The notes beneath the pieces were generated by a model. The model searched no databases. It had not been told where the DNA came from and worked only from the letters and a program-made list of their open reading frames with translations. The position numbers and the translations under genes were made by a program. Source: Candidatus Iainarchaeum sp. (GTDB lineage Archaea; Iainarchaeota; Iainarchaeia; Iainarchaeales; GCA-2688035). Taken from it: 64,000 nt of DNA. The stretch spans positions 1 through 64,000 of the forward strand of contig JAFCCL010000003.1 of NCBI GenBank assembly GCA_017610205.1, read 5' to 3'. Positions 16,739-25,090 of this stretch are shown here, piece by piece (the stretch's first letter is position 1; every line of letters starts with the position of its first letter).

Positions 16739-17818
16739 TTAACCGTAAACTATTTTTTTTGCTTTTGGCAGATTTTTTTTTGCTTTTGCCTGATGTTCTT
16801 TAAGGAATTTGCCCAGGTAATCTATTGTAAGTTTTTTGCATTCGCCGCAAAGCCTTTGGCCTGATTTGCATTTTTCCAAAATGTCCTTTAGTTTTGCATC
16901 GCTTTCCAAGTGAAATAAGTCAAGTTTGTACTTTTTGCAAATTTCCGGCTTTCCTCCAAGTCTTCTTTGCTCTTCTGCAGTTGGCCTTCCGCCAGTAAAG
17001 CAATTGCTGATTTTTTTCTTAGCATCCTGTTCACTGTCATTTAAGAAAATTGCAGTTTCAGGATGTGAAGACGACATTTTTCGACCTTCCTTTAATCCTG
17101 ATTGGTGCCTGAAGTAAATAAAACTTGGGGTTTCCAAATCATAAGGAAGCCTTTTTGAAACATCGCGGGTTGCTCTTGCATGGGGGTCCTGGTCAAGACC
17201 TATTCCAGTAATGCTTGGCATCTTTCCGCTGTACTCAGGCAGCTGTCCATGCAATATGTCAGCATACTGCAATAGGTTTGCACTTACTTTCCCCAAATCA
17301 AGGTGACCATAGATTGCTTCAAATGTTTTTGCAGTAATCTTTTTTCCAATCTCAAAAGCAAAGCTATAGTATTCTTTTTCTTTGTTGCCTTGAACATAAA
17401 TGTCTTTTTTGTTCAGACCAAGGGCAAGCGCATCGGCAACGTTTTGCACTGCAATCTCTTTCGCCTGTGCAATTGATTTTATTTTTTCACGACTGCAGTA
17501 TGCGTCAATGTCGCATACACAAAAGTAATTTTTGGCTCCAAGACTTTTAAAAAATACAAAAAGGTCAAGGTCTGCCTTGTGACCCAAATGATAAGGCCCG
17601 GAAGAGGCAATGCCTGTAATATTAATGAATTTCTTTTTTTCTTTAATTCTTTTTAGTACCTTTTCAAAATCACGGTGTGCCACAACAATGTTTCTTTTAA
17701 AAAAACGGTGCTTAAGCTGACTTCTCATGCTTTCAGGAAATTCTGTTAAGCCAAATTTTTTGAAAACATGCTCGTAATCATTTACGGCATTGCTTCCCCA
17801 GGGATCGATTTTTGCCAT
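16739..17818 (-). CDS. trpS: tryptophanyl-tRNA synthetase, archaeal/eukaryal type
   Basis: 359 aa. A class I synthetase with HLGH at residues 77-80 (HIGH motif) and KMSSS near 247. It charges tRNA-Trp. The N-terminal DPWG and the Cys pairs near the C-terminus (CGEC) match the archaeal form. It converges on the surrounding plus-strand genes and stands alone. Length is near the family norm. Confidence 0.95.
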   Translation of the reverse strand: MAKIDPWGSNAVNDYEHVFKKFGLTEFPESMRSQLKHRFFKRNIVVAHRDFEKVLKRIKEKKKFINITGIASSGPYHLGHKADLDLFVFFKSLGAKNYFCVCDIDAYCSREKIKSIAQAKEIAVQNVADALALGLNKKDIYVQGNKEKEYYSFAFEIGKKITAKTFEAIYGHLDLGKVSANLLQYADILHGQLPEYSGKMPSITGIGLDQDPHARATRDVSKRLPYDLETPSFIYFRHQSGLKEGRKMSSSHPETAIFLNDSEQDAKKKISNCFTGGRPTAEEQRRLGGKPEICKKYKLDLFHLESDAKLKDILEKCKSGQRLCGECKKLTIDYLGKFLKEHQAKAKKNLPKAKKIVYG

Positions 17819-17898
17819 TTTTTCACCAAAGACAACTTTTTATTAACTCTTTTTTATTTAATGTTTATTAAGTTAATAAAGCAATTAGGTTGATTCAA

Positions 17899-18408
17899 AT
17901 GTGCCTTTTGGTTGGAAATAATGCGGTTGTTGAGAAAAAGAAGCTGGCAAGCCAGTTTCAGCAGAAGGGATTTGGTGAGCGAAGCGAGGGCGAATTTGTT
18001 TTGGATTTGTACGAAGCACTTTATTTGCTTGAGAAGAAAAAGTTAAAGGTTAAAGACAAAAAAGCCAAGATTTTTTCAAAGAAAAAGTTTTTGATTTACA
18101 GTGAAAAAAAAATAAAAAATTTTTATTTAAAATTTCAGGTTTACAAAGATTTGAGGGAAAAGGGCTTTTGCACCAAGACGGGCTTCAAATTTGGTTTTGA
18201 TTTTCGCGTTTACCCAAGGGGCAAAAAACCAGGGCAGGCTCACAGCAAGTGGGTTGTAAACGCCGTAAGCCAGAATGAAAAAGTTAATATGATTGGATTG
18301 AGCAGGATGGTAAGGCTTTCAGGAAATATTAGAACCAAAATGCTAATGGCTGTTGTTGACTCTGAAAATGACGTAAACTATTATGCTGTTGAAAGGATTA
18401 CACCTTAG
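17899..18408 (+). CDS. endA: tRNA-splicing endonuclease
   Basis: 169 aa from the ATG at 17899; a TTG three codons earlier is also open, but the AGGTTGATT before the ATG fits the local ribosome-binding style. The catalytic triad is visible: Tyr in FRVYPRG, His in AHSKWVV and Lys in IRTKMLM. It removes introns from pre-tRNA at bulge-helix-bulge sites. The single-domain size implies a homotetramer. Confidence 0.93.
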   Translation: MCLLVGNNAVVEKKKLASQFQQKGFGERSEGEFVLDLYEALYLLEKKKLKVKDKKAKIFSKKKFLIYSEKKIKNFYLKFQVYKDLREKGFCTKTGFKFGFDFRVYPRGKKPGQAHSKWVVNAVSQNEKVNMIGLSRMVRLSGNIRTKMLMAVVDSENDVNYYAVERITP

Positions 18409-18535
18409 AAGAAGACGTTTCTTCAACCTGTTTGAGAGCATAAAACTTGCCTTTTGCAAAATTCTTTTTTGTTTGCTTAATCCCTTTTTTAGTTTTCCCA
18501 CTAAGCTGGCAGTCTTCACTTGAACTCACGGCCAT
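18398..18535 (-). CDS. short antitoxin-like peptide, possible
   Basis: 45 codons running into the end of endA on the other strand (11-base overlap). The C-terminal half (KGIKQTKKNFAKGKFYALKQ) resembles the linker and tail of RelB/RHH antitoxins, which commonly read K-x-G-x-x-Y-x-x-E-E. It lies just downstream of the DUF4258/zinc-finger pair, so it may be a remnant or a third member. No DNA-binding domain is present. Confidence 0.35.
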   Translation of the reverse strand: MAVSSSEDCQLSGKTKKGIKQTKKNFAKGKFYALKQVEETSSSKV

Positions 18536-18542
18536 ACTTTTT

Positions 18543-18866
18543 TTAAGCTTCAACAACAAGCTTGTCTTTTCCTTCTGGATGAATTAATACCTTTTGACCC
18601 TCTTTGAAATTCAAAAATTCAGCAATTTTCTTTGGAACTCTGACTATAAGACTATTTCCACTATAACCAAGTTTTCCTTCCTGCCTAAGCCCCCAAAGTC
18701 CCATATCTTTAGCTATTTTGTCAATTTTGTCTGATGCCACCTCTGTAAAAAAGACTTCTTTACATTTAGGACATTTTTCTGCATCAAATTCACCCAATTT
18801 TCTGTCATTAAAATAATAGGGTTGGTTTCCTTTCTTCATTTTTTCATTACATGTTGGACAATTCAT
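18543..18866 (-). CDS. MqsA-like (YgiT zinc finger) antitoxin with AbrB domain
   Basis: 107 aa. The N-terminal zinc finger has CPTC (residues 3-6) and CPKC (about 32-35). A C-terminal swapped-hairpin AbrB/MazE-type DNA-binding domain (SLIVRVPKKIAEFLNFKEGQKV) follows. The finger would bind the toxin and the AbrB part the promoter. It lies 7 bases downstream of the DUF4258 gene, giving toxin-first order as in mqsRA. Confidence 0.8.
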   Translation of the reverse strand: MNCPTCNEKMKKGNQPYYFNDRKLGEFDAEKCPKCKEVFFTEVASDKIDKIAKDMGLWGLRQEGKLGYSGNSLIVRVPKKIAEFLNFKEGQKVLIHPEGKDKLVVEA

Positions 18867-18873
18867 TTTTCTA

Positions 18874-19095
18874 TCACCTGTTTTTCCAGTAAACGGTTAT
18901 AATAAAATAATTACAAGGCAGCGGCCTGTAAACAACTTCAAATCCCTTAAATACTGAAACAATTTTGTTATGCATTGTTCTTTTTGCTCCCATTAGAACC
19001 GATTCCAGAATCTCAATCTTGCTGATTCCTGTTTCAATCATTTTGTCCTTCGCATGCTGTGAAGGCCTAAAAGAACACCTGTTTGAACCTACCAT
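18874..19095 (-). CDS. DUF4258-family toxin
   Basis: 73 aa from the ATG at 19095 (the frame is open to 19104). RPSQHAKDKMIETGIS followed by a beta-rich half ending in YFIITVYW is the DUF4258 pattern, a RelE/MqsR-like RNase fold. The conserved His-Ala near the N-terminus is typical. Paired with the zinc-finger/AbrB antitoxin downstream. Confidence 0.75.
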   Translation of the reverse strand: MVGSNRCSFRPSQHAKDKMIETGISKIEILESVLMGAKRTMHNKIVSVFKGFEVVYRPLPCNYFIITVYWKNR

Positions 19096-19096
19096 A

Positions 19097-19110
19097 ATAT
19101 ACAAGTATAT
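19097..19110. promoter_or_regulatory. operator/TATA candidate of the DUF4258 pair
   Basis: ATATAC-AA-GTATAT, a 6-bp inverted repeat with a 2-bp spacer, lies against the toxin start. It could serve as both TATA element and AbrB operator. Confidence 0.45.
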
Positions 19111-19181
19111 ACAAGGAAGTTATTAAAAACTTTTACGTTATATCGTTCTTTGCCGAAAAATGTTTTAAAAAAAAATAGTTC

Positions 19182-19209
19182 TGGAAAAGGGGCAAAATGC
19201 CCCATTCCA
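19182..19209 (-). terminator. strong hairpin terminator of the histone-like gene
   Basis: TGGAA..GGGGCA-AAA-TGCCCC.TTCCA makes a long GC-rich stem. On the minus strand it is followed by ACTATTTTTTTTT. It lies 23 bases past the stop of the 58-aa histone-fold gene. Confidence 0.65.
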
Positions 19210-19231
19210 AAAAAATAATATTTTCTGATTT

Positions 19232-19408
19232 TTAGAGGTCTGCTGCCCTAACGGTTTTTCTTCCGTTGGCTTTAGCTCTTTCCGCAGCTTTTGTTATAAT
19301 TCCTGCAACTTCTGTGCTCAAAGCGTCTGTTAACTCGCCTGCACAATTGCATCCTGCTGCCTTAACTGCGTCCTTTACTTTGCTTCCAACTACTAATGAG
19401 TCTCCCAT
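19232..19408 (-). CDS. DUF1931-like histone-fold protein (short)
   Basis: 58 aa. The C-terminal AAERAKANGRKTVRAADL is the loop-helix end of a histone fold, and the VGSKVKDAVKAAGCNCAGELTDAL start matches the DUF1931 histone-like family. It begins with ATG after AGGAGG and ends before a strong hairpin terminator, so it is a self-contained gene. Cys20 and Cys22 in the first loop are unusual for histones. A canonical archaeal histone is encoded separately at 38358. It is probably a minor chromatin protein. Confidence 0.8.
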   Translation of the reverse strand: MGDSLVVGSKVKDAVKAAGCNCAGELTDALSTEVAGIITKAAERAKANGRKTVRAADL

Positions 19409-19550
19409 AATAGATTCCTCCTTTTGTGTTTAATTGCATTAATTTCACCAATTGAAGGCAAAATTCAAATATAACGCGGGAGAAAAGTAATTTAAAGGCA
19501 TATGGCAAAAAAGGGCAAGAAAGTGCAAAATACAGGGGTTTTGGGCTAAT

Positions 19551-19874
19551 TTAAGGCATTTTTGAAGAATGGCCTACTTTTGCTTTTTTGAACCAAATTC
19601 CGCTACCGGAAAGGGAAAAAAGCCCCAGAAGGGTTAACAACAGAACAGCAAGCATAAAAATATGCAATGCCAATGTTGCAGGGCTTTGGTCAGGAACAAT
19701 AAAGCCAAGGATTTCAAGACCTGCAATTGCAATGGAAAGAACGCAAACAGAGTAAAAAATTATAAAAGCCGGCTTAAAAAGCCCTCCAAAGTTCTTCTGG
19801 GTTTGATGGGCAAGATAAAAGACTACAAGCGCAAGCACAACAGAAACAAGGTCAAGAATAATGATTGGATTCAA
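19551..19874 (-). CDS. membrane protein, three predicted helices
   Basis: 107 aa if it starts at the TTG at 19874, which follows GGTGA by seven bases. An open frame continues to 19964 but would add an implausible basic segment. Hydrophobic helices lie at about 4-24, 38-58 and 71-92. It is divergent from the response-regulator operon, so it may be part of that sensory system; no motif shows this. Confidence 0.5.
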   Translation of the reverse strand: MNPIIILDLVSVVLALVVFYLAHQTQKNFGGLFKPAFIIFYSVCVLSIAIAGLEILGFIVPDQSPATLALHIFMLAVLLLTLLGLFSLSGSGIWFKKAKVGHSSKMP

Positions 19875-20038
19875 ATTTTTTTCACCACTTCTTTTGTTCC
19901 TATAAAATAGAATGCTAAAAGAAGTATAAATAGATTTGCACAAGCCTTGAAGGGGGGCGTACAAGCCTTGGAGGAAACGAAAGAATTAATAAAACAAAAA
20001 CTGTTATAGAATAGAATAAAGCCTTCAGGAGGAAAAAA

Positions 20039-20392
20039 ATGAGTAAAAGGATTCTGGTAGTTGACGATGATTTTGATGACTTGAAAGCAATGGAGGAATT
20101 GCTTCAAAAGAACGGGTTTGAGACAAAGGCTGTTACAAACGGTGCTGACGCAATTGACTCGTTTAAGGAGAATGCCTTTGACCTGATTTTGATTGATATT
20201 AAAATGCCAACCCTTTCAGGTTATGACCTGTTGAGGCTAATGAGGGAAAAGGTAAATGGCAAGGCCAAAATGGTTTTTGTTTCAATTGTTCCAAAGCAAG
20301 AGGTTGACATGAAGGGAATTAATGGCTTTGTTCAAAAACCGTTTTCTGCGGAAACATTCCTTGCCGAAGTGAAAAAGGCATTGGGAGAATAA
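20039..20392 (+). CDS. CheY-like response regulator
   Basis: 117 aa, receiver domain only. Acidic triad VDDD at residues 8-11, phosphoacceptor Asp53 in LIDIKMP, and the conserved Lys in FVQKPFSAE. AGGAGG precedes the start. There is no output domain, so it must act by protein contact. First gene of the signalling cluster. Confidence 0.95.
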   Translation: MSKRILVVDDDFDDLKAMEELLQKNGFETKAVTNGADAIDSFKENAFDLILIDIKMPTLSGYDLLRLMREKVNGKAKMVFVSIVPKQEVDMKGINGFVQKPFSAETFLAEVKKALGE

Positions 20393-20406
20393 GGAGGTTG
20401 AAAAAA

Positions 20407-20763
20407 ATGGCAAAAACAATAATGATTGTGGATGATGAGGAAGACATCAGAACAACTGTTAAAACGATTCTTGAAAAGGCAGGCTATAATGTTATCGCAG
20501 CGGTTAACGGTGATGACTGCTTGAGCAAGATTGCGGAAGCAAAGCCGGATTTGATTTTGCTTGACATCATGATGCCTGGAACGCCTGTAAAGGACATTGT
20601 TCCAAAAATAAAGGGAACCAAGATTGCATACCTTAGTGTTGTAAGGGTTGGGGAAGCAGAAAAAGAGGACCTGCTGAAATCAAAGAACATTGTAGACTTT
20701 ATTCAAAAGCCGTTTGGCATAAACAAACTTGTTGAGAGCGTGAAGAAAATTGTTGGTGAGTGA
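20407..20763 (+). CDS. CheY-like response regulator
   Basis: 118 aa from the ATG at 20407 (AAGGAGG nine bases upstream); a TTG three codons earlier is open but overlaps that site. Acidic VDDEED, phosphoacceptor Asp in LLDIMMP, Lys in FIQKPFG. Single receiver domain. Its stop overlaps the GTG start of the next gene. Two stand-alone receivers in a row suggest a phosphorelay or competing outputs of the kinase downstream. Confidence 0.95.
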   Translation: MAKTIMIVDDEEDIRTTVKTILEKAGYNVIAAVNGDDCLSKIAEAKPDLILLDIMMPGTPVKDIVPKIKGTKIAYLSVVRVGEAEKEDLLKSKNIVDFIQKPFGINKLVESVKKIVGE

Positions 20764-21305
20764 AAGTGGATATTTTAAAAGAGCTTGAAGAAAACCAAAC
20801 TATACTGCTTTTAATGCCTGGCACAGAATACAATGAAATAAGCATTAGCGTGGCAAAACAGCTGAGCGGAAAAACTGTTGGCTACATTACGCTGAACAAG
20901 ACTTTTCCGGCAATAATGGAAAACTTTGAGAAAAAAGGCATTGACACCAAAAACTTTGTTTTTGTTGACGCAATTACAAAAACAATTAAGGAAGCAGAGG
21001 ACACAGACCGCTGCTATTTTGTAAGCAGCCCCGGGGCATTGACTGAATTGGCAATAAAAATAAGCAAACTTTTGAAACACGACTTTGAGTATATGATTTT
21101 TGACAGCCTTACAAACCTTTTGGTTTACCAAAAAAAGGCACCTGTTGGCAAATTTATTTCAAACACTGTTGCAAGGGTAAAGGCAACAAAAAGCAAGGCA
21201 ATAGTCTATGCAATTAAGGTAAGAGAACAGGAAGCCTTGATACAGGAATCAAGCATGTTTGTTGACAGAGTAATTGACATGGGCAAGGCATACACGCCTG
21301 TTTAA
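20760..21305 (+). CDS. degenerate KaiC/RecA-like ATPase-fold protein
   Basis: 181 aa, GTG start overlapping the previous stop. The layout follows KaiC-like RecA folds: a first strand (TILLLMPGTEYNE) where the Walker A P-loop should be, but without GxxxxGK(T/S), and a Walker B-like strand (YMIFDSLTNLLVY). Loss of the P-loop implies it no longer hydrolyses ATP and works as a binding or regulatory subunit, perhaps with the KaiC ATPase at 25581. Confidence 0.65.
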   Translation: MKVDILKELEENQTILLLMPGTEYNEISISVAKQLSGKTVGYITLNKTFPAIMENFEKKGIDTKNFVFVDAITKTIKEAEDTDRCYFVSSPGALTELAIKISKLLKHDFEYMIFDSLTNLLVYQKKAPVGKFISNTVARVKATKSKAIVYAIKVREQEALIQESSMFVDRVIDMGKAYTPV

Positions 21306-21316
21306 AAGTGTGGCTT

Positions 21317-23464
21317 ATGGAAGAAAACGGATTCAGCATCAAAAAGGCACTGTTTGGAAAAATCAGCAGAAAGATTATTGTCTTGTTTGCTGTTTTAGCC
21401 ATTGTACTGACTTTTTTTGGAATCTACTTCTCTTACCTGAATTCAGAAGCACTTTTAAAAAATGCCATAACAAACCATCTTGAAACTGCCACTGATTCAA
21501 GAGGAGACAATGTTATGACCCTTTTGCAGATGGAGAAAAAAATGGCGGAACAGATGGCTAAAAGCAAGGTAATCAAAAATCTCCTTCAGGCAGAAATAGA
21601 CAAAGAGGGATTTGGGAAAAAGCTTGCAGATGTTTCCGAAAGGCTGAAAAACACAATTGAGAGTGTAAAAGACATTAAAAGCATCTTTGTTTTGGACAAA
21701 AACGGAATAGTTATTGCTTCAAGCAATGAATTAGATATCGGGACTGACAAAAGCTCTTGTTCCTGTTTTTTTGAAGCAAAAAAAGAACCGTTTATCAGAG
21801 AGACCTATATTTCAGATAAAAGAATTGAGGAACTTGATTTTTCTGCACCAGTCACAGACAACGAAGGGGAGTTTTTGGGCGTAGTTGTCGAAAGCTTTTC
21901 AACAGACAAGCTGAACCAGATAACAACAGACAGGAAAGGACTTGGGGAAACAGGCAAAGTTTACATTATAAATAAGGACGGTTACGTGATTACGCCTTTA
22001 TTGTTTGGTGAAGATACTTTTCCAAAGCAAAAGGTCGATACTGAAAATTCAAGAAACTGCTTTAGCATGAAGGTCACCGGCGAAAAACATATAGGCCACG
22101 AAGCAGTAGCAGTTTCTAATGACTACCAGGGAATTCCTGTTCTTGGAGGGCATGTATACATTCCTGAAATGGAATGGTGCCTTCTTGCTGAAATAACTGA
22201 AGAAGAGGCGTTTGGGAAAGCAAAGAAAGAGCTCATATTGTTTGCAATCTTTATGTTTGCTATAACAACAGTTATTGCAATTTTGGCAGGGAGTTTTATT
22301 GCAAGAAGCATTTCAAGGCCTATTGAAAAGATACATTATGCAACAGAACAAATTAAAAAAGGAAACTTTAAGACAAGAGTAAGCATAAAAACAGGCGATG
22401 AACTGGAACAATTGGGAACTTCGTTTAACAAAACAGCCGAAGCCCTGGATAGAATGGACAAAGAACATAAGCAATTAGAGCACGCCAAAACAGAATTTTT
22501 GTCAATCACAAGCCACGAGCTTCGCTCTCCAATGACTCCTATGAAAGCGCAATTGCAGATGCTTGAAGAGGGTTATTTTGGTAAACTAAACGAAAAGCAA
22601 AAGAAATCCATTGACATTGTTTTGAAGAACACAAGCAGGCTTGACAACATTGTGGTTGACTTTTTGGAAATTTCAAGGATTGAGGCAGCAAGGCTAAAGT
22701 TCAGGTTTGTGAAGGCAAATCTGGCAGACAACACCAAAATGGTTGTAGAAGAAATGAATGGATTTATGCCCGAAAAAAGATGCGAGATTGTTACAAATGT
22801 TGGAACGCTTCCGATAATTGAAGTTGACCCTGACAGGACAATGCAGATTTTAAGGAATTTGATTAACAACGCAAAAAAGTTTTCTCCTGCAAACTGCAAA
22901 ATTGTTGTTTCGGCAAAATTGAAAGGCGAGGAAATCGTGTTCTCAGTAAAAGACCAAGGAATTGGAATTGTAAAAGAAAACCAGAAAAGGGTTTTTGAAC
23001 CATTTTTCCAGGAAGAACAGACAATATACAGGGAACATGGAGGGACAGGATTGGGTTTAACCATCTGCAAAGGCATTGTTGAAGGACAGGGAGGAAGAAT
23101 ATGGGTTGAAAGCGAAAAAGGAAAGGGTTCAACAGTTTACTTTACAGTTCCAATAAAGCCAGTGAAGGAAATAAAGCCAATCAAGCTCTTGTTTTCTCCG
23201 CAGGAAAACTTGGAAAAAATGGTTTCCATGCTTTTTGTTGAAATGCTTGGTCCAATGGGAAAAAAAGAATTTGAAGAATGCAAGAAAAACCACCTTTGCA
23301 CAGAGGACAAACTTGATAGATATATTGTAATTCTTCTCAAAAAAGGAATAATCACCAACAAGACCGCAAAAGAATTCAGAAACGGAGTTGACAAAATTTT
23401 TAAGGAAGGCAAAGGAATAAAAACAGGAAAAGACAAACAAGTAAAAAGGACAGATAAAAAATGA
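21317..23464 (+). CDS. membrane sensor histidine kinase (dCache-HAMP-HisKA-HATPase)
   Basis: About 715 aa from the ATG at 21317; a GTG at 21308 is open too. TM helix near residues 20-39, extracytoplasmic dCache-like sensor (about 42-300) and second TM (305-328). Then HAMP, HisKA with SHELRSP (His near 400), an N-box around NLINNAKKFS, and G-boxes DQGIGI and GGTGLGL. An extra tail of about 100 residues follows the ATPase domain, helical and Lys-rich, not part of the standard kinase. It probably phosphorylates the two receivers upstream. The ligand is unknown. Confidence 0.93.
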   Translation: MEENGFSIKKALFGKISRKIIVLFAVLAIVLTFFGIYFSYLNSEALLKNAITNHLETATDSRGDNVMTLLQMEKKMAEQMAKSKVIKNLLQAEIDKEGFGKKLADVSERLKNTIESVKDIKSIFVLDKNGIVIASSNELDIGTDKSSCSCFFEAKKEPFIRETYISDKRIEELDFSAPVTDNEGEFLGVVVESFSTDKLNQITTDRKGLGETGKVYIINKDGYVITPLLFGEDTFPKQKVDTENSRNCFSMKVTGEKHIGHEAVAVSNDYQGIPVLGGHVYIPEMEWCLLAEITEEEAFGKAKKELILFAIFMFAITTVIAILAGSFIARSISRPIEKIHYATEQIKKGNFKTRVSIKTGDELEQLGTSFNKTAEALDRMDKEHKQLEHAKTEFLSITSHELRSPMTPMKAQLQMLEEGYFGKLNEKQKKSIDIVLKNTSRLDNIVVDFLEISRIEAARLKFRFVKANLADNTKMVVEEMNGFMPEKRCEIVTNVGTLPIIEVDPDRTMQILRNLINNAKKFSPANCKIVVSAKLKGEEIVFSVKDQGIGIVKENQKRVFEPFFQEEQTIYREHGGTGLGLTICKGIVEGQGGRIWVESEKGKGSTVYFTVPIKPVKEIKPIKLLFSPQENLEKMVSMLFVEMLGPMGKKEFEECKKNHLCTEDKLDRYIVILLKKGIITNKTAKEFRNGVDKIFKEGKGIKTGKDKQVKRTDKK

Positions 23465-24984
23465 AGTTAAATCAGATAATTATTTTAACATTTATTTTAA
23501 CCGCAGTTATTTCAAGCTTTGGAGCAAACACTTATTATTACTTAAACTCAAACCAGCTGTTTGAGAATAAAATCAGGGACAATTTAAGCTCAACTTCACA
23601 GGCAATGGCAAACCAGGTTGAATTTTTTATTGAAGAGCAAAAAGAAAAAATGGAAATTGCCGCAACACATCAAGAGCTTTCAAATCAGGAGCTGCGGGAA
23701 ATTACAAACAAAAGCGATGAATTTTATGAATTGTTTACAATAGATTCCAATGGGATAATAATCGCCTCAACAAACGAATTGCACATTGGCCAAAACAAAT
23801 CAACAGACCAATATTTTGTCAACGGACGAAATAAAACATATGTCACGAATGCATACATTTCAGACGCAGACAACCAAAAGCTGATTAATATATCAACACC
23901 GCATAATGACGGAGTGCTTGTTGGAAGAATTAAGCTGGAGAAACTTAGCGAAATTGTTTCAGATTACACAGGGCTTGGGAGAACAGGCGAAAGCTACCTT
24001 GTGAACAAAAATTATGTTATGATAACAAACTCAAGGAACTCAAAAGAGCAAACAGAATTAAAGCAAGTTGTTAACACACAAAATACAGAAAACTGCTTTC
24101 AAGATAAGACAGATGAAATCAACCACAAAGATACAGAAGTGTTTTTAGGTTATACAGGAGTCAATGTTTTAGGCAACCATGTTTTGATTCCAGAAATGGA
24201 CTGGTGCTTGCTTACAGAAATTGAAGAAGAAGAGGCATTTGGGTCATTAAGGAAACAAGTGTTTGAAACATCCTTAAACACAGCTATTGCAGCCATGGCT
24301 CTTGTTTTGATAATTGGATTTATTCTTTCAGCAATTATATCAAAACCAATAAAAAAACTAACAAAAGACGTTGACAGTATAACAAAAGGAAAGTTTGACA
24401 CGCAATTGAAGAAAAGCAGAATAACCGAAGTGCAATCCTTAATAGATTCACTAAACAGGATTCTTGCAAGCCTCAAGCTTGCGATTTTGCGGACAGGAGC
24501 GACAAAAGAGGAAATTGGCATAGGCGAAGTTATTAAGAAAAAGGAAGAGGCTGAAAAAAAAGCAATAATGTTTGGCGACGCAGTCAAAACATCCATTGAC
24601 GGAATTAGCATTGCAGACCTTGAAGGGAAAATTATTTTCACAAACAATGCATTTAACAAAATGTGGGGGTATGAGCCTGAGGAAGTAATTGGAAAAAAAT
24701 TAGACGAATTCTGGAAGGAAGACCAGATAAAAAAAGTCAGGACTAAAGTGGTTCCTGCAACTTTGAAAAGCGGCTGGACAGGAAAGCTTGTGGGAAAAAG
24801 AAAAGACAAAAGCAGTTTTGACGCAAGCGTGACAAGTTCTGTTGTCAAGGACAAAAAAGGCAAAACCAGCGCAATTCTCGGCATATTCAGGGAAATTCAA
24901 AAAGAAAAAAAAACAAAATTAGTCCAACACCAGGTTTATGAAAAATGGCGTGAAAAAGGAAAATACAAGTCAAAGCAATTGTAA
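23461..24984 (+). CDS. dCache-HAMP-PAS sensor without kinase domain
   Basis: 507 aa, overlapping the kinase gene by ATGA. Its sensor (about 28-265, between TM helices at 5-24 and 273-293) is clearly related to that of the kinase, sharing VLIPEMDWCLLTEI-type sequence. HAMP about 294-345, PAS about 370-482, then a short basic tail. No HisKA, HATPase, cyclase or methyl-accepting domain is present. It probably forms mixed complexes with the adjacent kinase or signals by the PAS domain. A duplicated sensor origin is likely. Confidence 0.85.
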   Translation: MKLNQIIILTFILTAVISSFGANTYYYLNSNQLFENKIRDNLSSTSQAMANQVEFFIEEQKEKMEIAATHQELSNQELREITNKSDEFYELFTIDSNGIIIASTNELHIGQNKSTDQYFVNGRNKTYVTNAYISDADNQKLINISTPHNDGVLVGRIKLEKLSEIVSDYTGLGRTGESYLVNKNYVMITNSRNSKEQTELKQVVNTQNTENCFQDKTDEINHKDTEVFLGYTGVNVLGNHVLIPEMDWCLLTEIEEEEAFGSLRKQVFETSLNTAIAAMALVLIIGFILSAIISKPIKKLTKDVDSITKGKFDTQLKKSRITEVQSLIDSLNRILASLKLAILRTGATKEEIGIGEVIKKKEEAEKKAIMFGDAVKTSIDGISIADLEGKIIFTNNAFNKMWGYEPEEVIGKKLDEFWKEDQIKKVRTKVVPATLKSGWTGKLVGKRKDKSSFDASVTSSVVKDKKGKTSAILGIFREIQKEKKTKLVQHQVYEKWREKGKYKSKQL

Positions 24985-24985
24985 A

Positions 24986-25054
24986 AGGTTTAAATTAAGC
25001 GGATTCCCTATGCTATTTAGCTGATTAAACACGGCAGAAAAAACTGACTTCAGC
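24986..25054 (+). repeat. promoter/5'-end duplicate, copy 1 (before hemerythrin)
   Basis: AGGTTTAAATTAAGCGGATTCC and what follows match 25539-25604 along about 66 bases, through the TATA box and the first KaiC codons. Here the KaiC ATG is ACG (25031-25033). The frame from ACG stays open into the hemerythrin-like ATG at 25091. Confidence 0.75.
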
Positions 25055-25090
25055 AAGCCAATAGGTGGCAAAAAAATAAGAGGGAAAAAA

